Source: a virus
Strand: one strand, 5' to 3'
Virus record (IMG/VR): IMGVR_UViG_3300021197_000596
Coordinates: 1-31,840 of that record
Length of the DNA: 31,840 nucleotides
A program made the position numbers and the translations under genes. The first letter of the stretch is position 1, and each line of letters begins with the position of its first letter. Of this stretch, positions 5,541 through 11,407 are shown piece by piece. Under the pieces are notes generated by a model that made no database searches, was not told where the DNA came from, and was given only the letters and a program-made list of their open reading frames with translations.

Positions 5541-5731
5541 ACTGCCCCAATTGTGATGCACATAATACAGTATGCCTGCGACAGCTCGGTAAAATACGCA
5601 ACGGCGTCCTCTACCATCACCGCACCCGGCGCTGCGCAGAGTGCCATAAAGCATTTGAAACCGTCGAAGTCGTAGTGGCTCCTGACGATGGAAGCCCCGT
5701 AAAGTTTAAAAGCGTGAGAGCAAACGCATGA
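5537..5731 (+). CDS. Zinc-ribbon DNA-binding protein (NrdR N-domain-like or Ogr-like)
   Basis: This 64-residue protein reads MNCPNC at the N-terminus, then RTRRCAECHKAFETVEV near residues 30-45. Two CxxC pairs form a zinc ribbon. The spacing and the C-P-x-C / R-x-C-x-x-C-x-x-x-F-x-T-x-E wording match the N-terminal zinc ribbon of NrdR, the repressor of ribonucleotide reductase genes, but the ATP-cone domain is missing. The small Ogr/Delta late-gene activators of P2-like phages have a comparable layout. It could therefore be an NrdR-like repressor or mimic, or a late transcription activator, which a phage without its own RNA polymerase would need. ATGA overlaps link it to both neighbours. The zinc ribbon is clear; the role is open. 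Confidence 0.7.
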   Translation: MNCPNCDAHNTVCLRQLGKIRNGVLYHHRTRRCAECHKAFETVEVVVAPDDGSPVKFKSVRANA

Positions 5732-6189
5732 GCAACATGTACAACTACCAAACCAACCGTCCGATATATGAGCGGCCAATGGATCTCGCAAACGAGCGCA
5801 GCCTAGCACAAATAGCATCAACAAACTGGCGGTGCAGCATGTCAAAGCTCAAGGCCAAATCATCCTTCGACTACGCAGCTCTGCGCGATCAAAAGGTGGC
5901 AGCATTCGTTGAAATGAAAGTGCGCACCAACCCGGCAAACAAATACCCCAGCTACATGATCAGCATCACCAAGATCATTAAAGCACAGCAAGTATTCCAA
6001 GCGCTGGATATCCCCGTGTTCCTACTGGTCAAGTGGACAGACAGCATAGGCTTCACCGCGCTGCACAAAGTAAACGCCACCGTACAAATCGGCGGGCGCA
6101 AAGACCGTAAAGATCCGCAAGATATAGAGCCCGTAGCACTGATCCCAATCAATCAGTTTGTCATGCTCAAAGAAAGCCAAGCAGCATGA
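5728..6189 (+). CDS. Putative PD-(D/E)XK nuclease, uncharacterised phage type
   Basis: The 153-residue protein has a sequence pattern expected for a small PD-(D/E)XK nuclease. Glu23 lies in LANERSLAQIA, Asp48 in SSFDYAALRD, and Glu62-Met-Lys64 in AAFVEMKVR. A helix (ITKIIKAQQVFQAL) follows, then a beta strand (DIPVFLLVKWTD). The conserved 'FVEMKxR...Y..SxxK...a......PvflxVxW' layout is typical of nuclease-fold phage proteins of unknown target. It is coupled by ATGA overlaps in the early operon, between the zinc-ribbon gene and a small hypothetical gene. Nuclease activity is inferred from motif spacing only. This may be the third nuclease fold in the window. Confidence 0.6.
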   Translation: MSNMYNYQTNRPIYERPMDLANERSLAQIASTNWRCSMSKLKAKSSFDYAALRDQKVAAFVEMKVRTNPANKYPSYMISITKIIKAQQVFQALDIPVFLLVKWTDSIGFTALHKVNATVQIGGRKDRKDPQDIEPVALIPINQFVMLKESQAA

Positions 6190-6434
6190 GTATGCATAGC
6201 CTCAAGTCCAAGCGCCGGCATCCCGATGCAGACCGACAAACCTACACAGTCGCGCATATTACTTTCGAGCTGTGTAACCGCCGGGAAAACGGCCAGACAT
6301 TCGCACTCATTGCAGGCGATGCCGTCCACGCAAAAGATCGGCGCCCGCTCTTCACCGGGCATGTCAAAGCAGGAATGGCCGACGAGCTGCGCGCACTAGC
6401 AGATGCAGTAGAACAGATGGAGCCCCACACATGA
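6186..6434 (+). CDS. Small hypothetical protein
   Basis: This unrecognised 82-residue protein has an N-terminal basic segment (SLKSKRRHPDADR), a predicted beta-rich core (TYTVAHITFELCNRR ... TFALIAGDAV) and a C-terminal helix (ADELRALADAVEQM). It is joined by ATGA overlaps to the genes on both sides, and its codon use matches theirs (C-rich coding strand), which supports a real gene. No function is proposed. Confidence 0.55.
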   Translation: MSMHSLKSKRRHPDADRQTYTVAHITFELCNRRENGQTFALIAGDAVHAKDRRPLFTGHVKAGMADELRALADAVEQMEPHT

Positions 6435-6607
6435 GGTACATCGAATGCCCCGAGTGCCAAGGCAAAGGCGAGTACGAAGAAGACAAACCAATCGTCTGCT
6501 ATATCAATGGCGGCTACATCGAAACGCAAATCATAGACTGCGGAAGGTGCGACACCGAAGGCGTCATAGAAGATCCAGACTTCAATGAAGATGAAATCGA
6601 CTTCTAA
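6431..6607 (+). CDS. Small DnaJ-type zinc-finger-like protein
   Basis: This 58-residue protein is encoded from ATG 6431, which overlaps the preceding TGA as ATGA, to TAA 6605-6607, which overlaps the next gene as TAATG. It starts MRYIECPECQGKGEYEED and later has DCGRCDTEG. The CxxCxGxG motif followed by a CxxC resembles one zinc module of the DnaJ cysteine-rich domain. Small proteins of this kind are common in phage early operons, where they probably bind zinc and perhaps a host protein. The C-terminus is very acidic (EDPDFNEDEIDF). Coupling on both sides makes the gene credible despite its length. Confidence 0.62.
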   Translation: MRYIECPECQGKGEYEEDKPIVCYINGGYIETQIIDCGRCDTEGVIEDPDFNEDEIDF

Positions 6608-7584
6608 TGCGCAAGACAGACCTAACACCAGATCCCATACGTGACGCACCCAAAGGCCACGGCGATGGACAAGCCCCCGGCCCCACAGCCGTTATCCCCG
6701 GCAGAGCTATCATGGACAACCGATTCAATCGATACCCCAAAGCTCTCAAAGTCCTCGCATACTGTTGCGGCCACGCCAAGCAATGGACAGCCGTCTTCTG
6801 GGTAAACCAAAAAACAATGGCCGCCGATATGCAATCCTCACAGCAAGCTGTCTCAGAACACATGATGCGCCTCGTAGAATGGGGTTACATCGAAAAGATC
6901 AAACGTGAAGACAACCGCAGACGATGGGGCAAACAAGGCGCAGTCTGGCGCGTCATCTTTGACCCCACCAAAACATACAGCGCTATACTCAAAATGACAC
7001 CACCCGCAGACGCCAAGTCTCCAGAAGAAGAAGCCAAAGAAGCAGACACAATGATGCAACTCGCAGCTAGAGGAGCCAAAGGTCACCTCTCTAAGCCCAA
7101 AAAACAGCCTGTGGATAAGTCGCCTTTGCCTGTGGATAAGTCCAAATCTTCACAAGCCCCAGCTTGTATCAACAGCCCACTCGCCTTAAAAGTGTACAAG
7201 CCCCAGCTTGTAAAGGTTCACAAGCCCCAGCTTGTAAGTAAGCACCATAATAGAACTATAGAAGAAAAGGATAATGATGAAGATTGTAGAAAGATATGTA
7301 ACCACCTCTCACAAGCGATCACAGAACGCTATGGCCGAGGCTGGGTCTACGATCAGAGGCAGATGGGTTTGGCGGGTGAGCTGATCGTGCTGGGCTACAC
7401 CCCGGATAGTTTCAATACAGATATGAGATCAGTATTAGACTGGATGGTGAAGAACAATAAGCAGCCACCACAGTCATTGCAGTACTTCATCAAGCGCAAA
7501 GAGAGTAAGCGCCAGACGAAAGACAAGCCAGAAGAAGACCCCCTAGCTCTACTGGCGAAGACAACCCGGGGGCTTAGAATGTGA
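6607..7584 (+). CDS. Replication initiator, lambda O-like, with the origin inside the gene
   Basis: The 325-residue protein has an N-terminal winged-helix domain (about residues 36-105: FNRYPKALKVLAYC ... KTMAADMQSSQQAVSEHMMRLVEWGYIEKI), as in phage replication proteins of the O / helix-turn-helix type. A low-complexity linker follows (about 140-235, charged and Pro/Lys-rich), then a C-terminal helical domain (about 238-310: AITERYGRGWVYD ... SVLDWMVKNN). The linker DNA carries two DnaA boxes, three 16-bp palindromic repeats and an AT-rich tract. This is the arrangement of lambda, where iterons lie in the middle of gene O. I infer that it binds the iterons and recruits the host helicase; no phage helicase or polymerase is seen nearby. 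ATG 6607 overlaps the upstream stop (TAATG). It is the last gene of the early operon. Confidence 0.75.
   Translation: MRKTDLTPDPIRDAPKGHGDGQAPGPTAVIPGRAIMDNRFNRYPKALKVLAYCCGHAKQWTAVFWVNQKTMAADMQSSQQAVSEHMMRLVEWGYIEKIKREDNRRRWGKQGAVWRVIFDPTKTYSAILKMTPPADAKSPEEEAKEADTMMQLAARGAKGHLSKPKKQPVDKSPLPVDKSKSSQAPACINSPLALKVYKPQLVKVHKPQLVSKHHNRTIEEKDNDEDCRKICNHLSQAITERYGRGWVYDQRQMGLAGELIVLGYTPDSFNTDMRSVLDWMVKNNKQPPQSLQYFIKRKESKRQTKDKPEEDPLALLAKTTRGLRM
7107..7142. repeat. Two perfect DnaA boxes in 15-bp direct repeats
   Basis: TGTGGATAA occurs at 7110-7118 and 7131-7139. Its reverse complement TTATCCACA is the consensus high-affinity DnaA box. Both sit in 15-bp identical repeats (7107-7121 and 7128-7142, GCCTGTGGATAAGTC), exactly 21 bp or two helical turns apart, so DnaA molecules would lie on the same face. 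I noticed no other TGTGGATAA while reading the window. They encode two PVDKS peptides in the linker of the initiator. Confidence 0.85.
7152..7235. repeat. Three palindromic iterons, ACAAGC-CCCA-GCTTGT
   Basis: The 16-bp sequence ACAAGCCCCAGCTTGT, a perfect 6-bp inverted repeat around CCCA, is found at 7152-7167, 7196-7211 and 7220-7235. The first copy is read in one frame (SQAPAC) and the other two in another (KPQLV), so selection is on the DNA, not on the peptide. Spacing is 44 and 24 bp. A weakly similar stretch near 7172-7187 could be a decayed fourth copy. The symmetry suggests a dimeric binding protein, most likely the initiator encoded by the same gene. Confidence 0.85.
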
Positions 7585-7726
7585 TGCGTGTACAAAAACA
7601 AAACGTTCGGATAGTATGTGGTCAGGCATGGAGAAATATACGTGACCCCACCTTATCCCCCCCCGGCCCCGCTATACACGTATGGGGATCACTCAAAAAT
7701 TTTCTGGCAAAAAACATTAGGAGGAA
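7585..7726. other. Intergenic region between replication and SSB/packaging modules
   Basis: This 142-base gap has no credible gene. It contains an inverted repeat, ATACGTG 7638-7644 with CACGTAT 7677-7683, and a run of eight C at 7657-7664. A possible stem pairs ATCCCC from 7655 with GGGGAT 7684-7689. An A-rich leader and a strong AGGAGG (7719-7724) precede SSB. It probably holds the promoter or terminator separating the early operon from SSB and the late genes, but I could not assign a convincing -35/-10 pair. Codon and strand composition differ sharply on its two sides. Confidence 0.5.
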
Positions 7727-7729
7727 ATG

Positions 7730-8212
7730 ATGTCGGTAAACAAGGTAATTTTGGTAGGCAATCTTGGCAAGGATGTTGAGGTTAGGACTTTTGGCAATGG
7801 CGGGCGAGTTTGTTCGTTTCGTTTAGCTACGAGTGAGAGTTGGAAGGACAAGGTCACTGGTGAGCGCAAGGAGAAGACTGAGTGGCATAGCGTTAGTATT
7901 TTCAGCGAGGGATTGGTTAAGGTTGCTGAGAGTTATTTGCGCAAGGGCAGCAAGGTGTATTTGCAGGGATCGTTGGAGACGCGGAAATATCAGGACAGTT
8001 CTGGAGTTGAGAAGTGGTCTACTGAGGTTGTTCTACGCAATTTTGGCAGTGAGCTGGTATTATTGGACGCTCGGTCTAGCGGGGATAGCGTCTCAGCGGG
8101 GCTGGGAGGTGCCTCTGAGGCTCTAAACGCCCCTTCTGGCGGTGCGAGTAGCTGGGGCAACCCTAACGGCACTCCTGCGGCACGGGAGCTAGATGATGTC
8201 ATCCCGTTCTAA
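7730..8212 (+). CDS. ssb: Single-stranded DNA-binding protein (SSB)
   Basis: This 160-residue SSB has the OB fold in residues 1-112: [19 protein letters not shown], then [26 protein letters not shown], then [21 protein letters not shown] Gly/Ser-rich linker follows, ending in the acidic tip DDVIPF that recruits host replication and repair proteins. It coats single-stranded DNA during replication and RecT-mediated recombination. Two adjacent ATG codons exist at 7727 and 7730. The second is chosen because AGGAGG at 7719-7724 is five bases from it but only two from the first. The coding strand is G/T-rich, unlike the genes before 7.6 kb. Confidence 0.95.
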   Translation: MSVNKVILVGNLGKDVEVRTFGNGGRVCSFRLATSESWKDKVTGERKEKTEWHSVSIFSEGLVKVAESYLRKGSKVYLQGSLETRKYQDSSGVEKWSTEVVLRNFGSELVLLDARSSGDSVSAGLGGASEALNAPSGGASSWGNPNGTPAARELDDVIPF

Positions 8213-8225
8213 GAAGGGTGAGAAG

Positions 8226-8630
8226 ATGACTTCGCAGAGTGTGCCTAAGTCGGCGCGCTTTGCGATGGGTGAGATTAATCGTCGGATACGCGGTTCTAAG
8301 ATGATTTATGAGAACCGTGATGAGTTGGCGGCTGAATTGTTGAGTTTGGGCAGTTCATCGATAACTGACATTGTTGAGTTTTCTCAGGATGGCGTGAGGT
8401 TGCGTGACATTGATGAGATTGATGATGCGGCGTTGCGTGCGGTGAAGCGTGTGCGAGTTACGCCGGGTCAGCATGGCAATACTGTTGATGTTGAGATGAT
8501 CGATAAGGTTCGTATTTTGCAGATGTTGGCGAAGTCTGCGGGATTGATGGATGGCGAGAAGGAGGTTGATAAGCCTTCTGTGGTGAGCATTGAGATGGTG
8601 ATGCCGGGGGAGGATAAGAAGGATGAGTAA
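8226..8630 (+). CDS. Probable terminase small subunit
   Basis: The 134-residue protein starts MTSQSVPKSARFAMGEIN. The region ITDIVEFSQDGVRLRDIDEIDDAALRAVKRVRVTPGQHGNTVDVEMIDKVRILQMLAKSAGLMDG has the layout of the central/C-terminal part of Terminase_2-type small subunits: a predicted strand, a 'xxaikxi' helix, then 'DKxxaLxxLaKxxGLm'. Small subunits recognise the packaging site and activate the large subunit, which is encoded two small genes downstream. An earlier ATG at 8193 would overlap SSB; I prefer 8226, which is preceded by a GAGAAG stretch. A classical N-terminal HTH is not obvious, so confidence is moderate. Confidence 0.65.
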   Translation: MTSQSVPKSARFAMGEINRRIRGSKMIYENRDELAAELLSLGSSSITDIVEFSQDGVRLRDIDEIDDAALRAVKRVRVTPGQHGNTVDVEMIDKVRILQMLAKSAGLMDGEKEVDKPSVVSIEMVMPGEDKKDE

Positions 8631-8844
8631 AACTTGTTTATTTTGCGCTTGGTGGTGTTGCACAGTTGAAGACACAAAAAACAAATTCGGAAAACTTGTA
8701 TCTTATGGCGAGTGCAGACGCTACCCGCCTACTCGTTTTGTCTTGGGGGCAGAGCGCAGTGGCTGGTCTATAATGACAGATAATAATGATTGGTGCGGTG
8801 AATTTAAAGTTTGTCCTGAGTGGAGAGAGGATCAAGAAGGATGA
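8623..8844 (+). CDS. Small cysteine-rich protein (putative zinc-binding)
   Basis: This 73-residue protein starts MSKTCLFCAWWCCTVED, continues with YGECRRYPPTRFVL and ends DNNDWCGEFKVCPEW. The pattern C-x2-C ... G-x-C-R-R-x-P-P ... D-W-C-G-E-F recurs in tiny phage proteins and probably folds around a metal. Function is unknown. Its ATG overlaps the upstream stop (ATGAGTAA), and its own TGA overlaps the next ATG. The codon style is less G/T-biased than in the flanking genes, hinting at a separate origin as an inserted small gene. Confidence 0.6.
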   Translation: MSKTCLFCAWWCCTVEDTKNKFGKLVSYGECRRYPPTRFVLGAERSGWSIMTDNNDWCGEFKVCPEWREDQEG

Positions 8845-9011
8845 GTGAGCAACAGATTTTAAAGGTTTGGCGTTTGCAGCAAATGGGTAAAGCATTGTCA
8901 AAAACAGATGATGCAGCATTGCAGCGAGATATTGTTGAGCAAATGCAACTAGAATTTAAACCAGTAATCGGTCAACCGCTTCAAGAACTTCTCGCAAAGA
9001 AGTTAGATTGA
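8841..9011 (+). CDS. Small helical hypothetical protein before terminase
   Basis: This 56-residue protein starts MSEQQILKVWRLQQMGKAL and is predicted to be fully helical (DAALQRDIVEQMQLEF ... PLQELLAKKLD). ATG 8841 overlaps the previous TGA (ATGA) and has an AAGG site. The stop overlaps the terminase ATG (TGATG). No family was recognised. Its position suggests a packaging accessory protein, but this is context only. Confidence 0.55.
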   Translation: MSEQQILKVWRLQQMGKALSKTDDAALQRDIVEQMQLEFKPVIGQPLQELLAKKLD

Positions 9012-10540
9012 TGGCTCAAGATAGTAAACAAAACATGAAGTTAGACTTCAGTAGCAGCCCGATGGTTGCGAAGTTTTTTCGCAGCAAGGGGTTTGTGCGG
9101 GGAATCATGGGGCCGGTTGGATCTGGCAAGTCGTATGCGTGTTGCGCGGAGATATGGCGGCGAGCTGTGGAGCAACGGCCTAGCCCGCGTGATGGTGTTA
9201 AGTACAGCCGTTTTGCGATTGTGCGAAATACCAATCCTATGCTGCGCACGACGACTTTGAAGACTTGGCTGGAATTGATGCCCGAGCATGTGTGGGGGGC
9301 GGTAAAGTATTCGCCGCCTATTACGCATCATGTGAAGTTGCCTCCTCGGGATGGGGCGAGTGGTATTGATATGGAGGTTATTTTCCTCGCCCTTGATGAC
9401 CCTAAAGACGTTCGCAAGCTTTTGAGTTTGGAGCTGACGGGTGCTTGGGTAAATGAGTGCCGGGAGCTTCCCAAGGCGGTGATTGATGGCTTGACGCATA
9501 GGGTTGGTCGTTTTCCAACGAAGGCTGATGGCGGGCCTACGTGGCATGGGGTTATTATGGATACGAACCCGATGGATGACGATCACTGGTATTATCGGGT
9601 GGCTGAGAAGGAGCGGCCCAAGGGAAGGTTTGCTTGGGAGTTTTTCAGACAACCGGGCGGTGTTATTGAGGTGCCGCTGGACAAGGTGCCGAAGGATATG
9701 CCCGAGGCGCAGGGGCTGACGCATCAGGCGGGGCGTTGGTGGAAAACGAATGGCAAGGCTGAGAATGTGAGCAACTTGCCTGCGGGTTATTACGATCAGC
9801 TTCTTGGCGGTAAGAACTTGGATTGGATTCAGTGTTACGCTGAAGGCAAGTACACGTTTGTGCAGGAGGGGCGTCCTGTTTGGCCTGAGTATAACGATGA
9901 AATGATGGTGAGTGATCTGGAGGCAGATCCGACTGTGCCGTTGCAGATCGGCTTGGACTTTGGTTTGACCCCGGCGGCAATCTTTGGGCAGAAGATGGGC
10001 AATGGCCGTTGGCATATTTTGCATGAGCTGGTGACGTTTGACATGGGGCTTAATCGTTTTGCTGACATGTTGAAGAGCGAGTTGAATGCGCGGTTTCCTA
10101 AGATGGAGGCAATGATCTGGGGTGACCCGGCGGGTATGCAGCGCGATCAGATCTTTGAAACCACGGCCTTTGATCACTTGAAAACTCTGGGCATGATGGC
10201 GCGTCCTACGGCCACGAATGATTTTAGAACTCGGCGCGAGGCTATGGCGATCCCTATGGGGCGTCTGATCGATGGTAAGCCCGGATTTATGATTGATCGC
10301 AAGGTCATGCGGCTGCGCAAGGCTTTGGCGGGCGGGTATCACTTTAAGCGGGTAAGCATGGGATCTGGCGTGGAGCGGTTTCGTGACGTGCCGAATAAGA
10401 ACGAGCATTCACACGTTGGGGATGCGGCGGGTTATTGCTTGCTGGGTTCTGAGCATAGGATTATGACGAAAAGCCCTCGGCCTATGGGCGGGCGTCCTAC
10501 GCAGGCTAAGGTGTTGGACTTTGATGTTTTCGGTTCGTGA
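9011..10540 (+). CDS. terL: Terminase large subunit (packaging ATPase-nuclease)
   Basis: The 509-residue protein has Walker A GPVGSGKS at 34-41, a Walker B-like strand ending in GAWVNE with catalytic Glu149, and a C-terminal RNase H-like nuclease domain. The nuclease acidic residues lie in QIGLDFGLTP (Asp316), IWGDPAG (Asp372) and HVGDAAGY (Asp471). It pumps DNA into the prohead and cuts it. The start is ATG 9011, overlapping the preceding TGA; an in-frame TTG at 9008 is unnecessary. Length and motifs are normal for podovirus terminases, and no damage is seen. The coding strand is strongly G-rich. Confidence 0.95.
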   Translation: MAQDSKQNMKLDFSSSPMVAKFFRSKGFVRGIMGPVGSGKSYACCAEIWRRAVEQRPSPRDGVKYSRFAIVRNTNPMLRTTTLKTWLELMPEHVWGAVKYSPPITHHVKLPPRDGASGIDMEVIFLALDDPKDVRKLLSLELTGAWVNECRELPKAVIDGLTHRVGRFPTKADGGPTWHGVIMDTNPMDDDHWYYRVAEKERPKGRFAWEFFRQPGGVIEVPLDKVPKDMPEAQGLTHQAGRWWKTNGKAENVSNLPAGYYDQLLGGKNLDWIQCYAEGKYTFVQEGRPVWPEYNDEMMVSDLEADPTVPLQIGLDFGLTPAAIFGQKMGNGRWHILHELVTFDMGLNRFADMLKSELNARFPKMEAMIWGDPAGMQRDQIFETTAFDHLKTLGMMARPTATNDFRTRREAMAIPMGRLIDGKPGFMIDRKVMRLRKALAGGYHFKRVSMGSGVERFRDVPNKNEHSHVGDAAGYCLLGSEHRIMTKSPRPMGGRPTQAKVLDFDVFGS

Positions 10541-11015
10541 GCTGAATAAAGCTATGCGTATGGATTTTCCCCGGCATAAAATCGTGCCGTGGAACCCGGT
10601 GCATGACAAGCTGATTGACATGAATGATTTTGATCGGAGGATTAGGTCAACCTTTCCTGATTTTAAGCAAACTTTTTTGCAGTATGCGAGCGCGGGCGCA
10701 GCGTTTACTGGCATTGCAGATGGTAAGATCTATGCAATGTTTGGCGCGTATGAGTTTTGGCCGGGATGCTCTGAGGCTTGGCTTATTCCTAGCAAAGATA
10801 TTGACAGAAAGACGGTTAGCTTTCACCGGGCTGCGCTGAAGTTTTTTGATCTTTACTGCGAGAAAACGCAAACAAAGAGGCTACAGGCTACGGTTCATTC
10901 GCAAAATGTTCGGGCTGTAGAGTGGGCTAGGAGGTGTTACTTTGTTCATGAGGGTACGCTGCGCAAGTACGGCCCTGATCACGGTGATTATGAAATGTTT
11001 GCAAGGATAAACTGA
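10524..11015 (+). CDS. GNAT-like protein (DUF2833 / T7 gp13-like)
   Basis: This 163-residue protein has acetyltransferase-like features in its C-terminal half: YAMFGAYEFWPGCSEAWLIPS (strands 4-5), FHRAALKFFDLYCEKTQTKRLQATVHSQNVRAVEWARRCYFVHEGTLRKYGPDHGDYEMFAR. The final part is the usual GNAT ending of Asn, then 'GF..EGtlrky....dy.mfar'. T7 gp13 and the DUF2833 phage proteins have this style and are linked to virion assembly. The substrate is unknown. The acetyl-CoA loop is not clearly visible. ATG 10524 overlaps the end of terL by 17 bases. In T7 the gene lies with the internal virion proteins, whereas here it sits between terminase and portal. Confidence 0.65.
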   Translation: MFSVRELNKAMRMDFPRHKIVPWNPVHDKLIDMNDFDRRIRSTFPDFKQTFLQYASAGAAFTGIADGKIYAMFGAYEFWPGCSEAWLIPSKDIDRKTVSFHRAALKFFDLYCEKTQTKRLQATVHSQNVRAVEWARRCYFVHEGTLRKYGPDHGDYEMFARIN

Positions 11016-11266
11016 TGGGTGGTCTTTTTCCAAAGTCAAAGCCAGCGCCTGCTGATCCAAGAACTGAACAGCGTTTAGCCGAGCAAGAACAGCAGGCCGA
11101 AGCTGATCGAATTAAGGCGGGCAAACAGGCGCAAGCCAGAATAAACGCAAAGCGTATAGGATCTCGTTCTGGGCGCGATCAGCTAATGGGTGGTGACTTA
11201 ACGGGCCGAGCAACCGCTTCAACCGCATTGCAGTCTACTCTTGGGCGCAACCCACGGTCTGGCTAA
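11015..11266 (+). CDS. Small coiled-coil hypothetical structural-region protein
   Basis: This 83-residue protein starts MGGLFPKSKPAPADPRTEQRLAEQEQQAEADRIKAG. A long charged helix (residues 18-45) is followed by a Gly/Arg/Ser-rich tail (GSRSGRDQLMGG). Proteins with the MGGxF..KxPkxP opening and an EQ-rich helix are common between terminase and portal genes in marine podoviruses; their function is unknown. TGATG coupling from the GNAT-like gene and TAATG to the next small gene support it. Confidence 0.6.
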   Translation: MGGLFPKSKPAPADPRTEQRLAEQEQQAEADRIKAGKQAQARINAKRIGSRSGRDQLMGGDLTGRATASTALQSTLGRNPRSG

Positions 11267-11379
11267 TGAAAGTTTATAGGCGCAATCCAAAGCATACGGA
11301 GTCTGATGATGTACGCAGCCAAAGGCGCAAAGCCGAGCAAGAAGAAGCCAATGAATCTCCGCAAGAAGATGGCGACTAA
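11266..11379 (+). CDS. Tiny charged protein upstream of portal (frame A)
   Basis: This 37-codon gene runs from ATG 11266, which overlaps the previous TAA as TAATG, to TAA 11377-11379. The product starts MKVYRRNPKHTESDDVRSQ and ends acidic (EEANESPQEDGD). Coupling to the gene before it favours translation. The same bases are also open in another frame that encodes a very basic peptide, so either or both may be real. No function can be assigned. Confidence 0.45.
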   Translation: MKVYRRNPKHTESDDVRSQRRKAEQEEANESPQEDGD

Positions 11380-11407
11380 ATATGCTAAAAAAAGCGTTTC
11401 AAAGTAG
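11306..11407 (+). CDS. Tiny lysine-rich protein overlapping frame A
   Basis: From ATG 11306 (or 11309) to TAG 11405-11407 there is a 33-codon frame: MMYAAKGAKPSKKKPMNL, then RKKMATKYAKKSVSK. It has a better ribosome site than its neighbour (GGAG 11298-11301, 4-7 bases away). It is extremely basic and overlaps both the acidic 37-codon gene and the start of the next gene. Its YAAKG-x-KKKPM style is seen in small marine phage peptides, from memory. It might be a DNA- or RNA-binding peptide. Two overlapping reading frames in 100 bases is unusual. Confidence 0.45.
   Translation: MMYAAKGAKPSKKKPMNLRKKMATKYAKKSVSK

Larger units (their letters stand above)
7107..7300. other. Probable phage replication origin
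   Basis: The region contains, in order, two DnaA boxes, three palindromic iterons and, from 7236 to 7300, an AT-rich purine-biased tract (about 72% A+T by hand count) suitable as the unwinding element. All lie inside the initiator gene. The strand composition changes shortly downstream, from C-rich to G-rich on the + strand at about 7.6-7.7 kb, as expected near an origin. A DnaA-domain-IV-like gene lies 2 kb upstream. Origin function is inferred from organisation alone. Confidence 0.75.

Noticed and set aside
7107-7235. CRISPR-like array
   Set aside because: The repeats are 15-16 bp, irregularly spaced and in coding sequence. DnaA boxes and iterons explain them.
9041-10408. Long open frame (about 455 codons) on the minus strand opposite terL
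   Set aside because: It is the antisense shadow of terL. The product is dominated by Arg, His, Pro and Leu with no recognisable domain, and the + strand gene has clear motifs and coupling.
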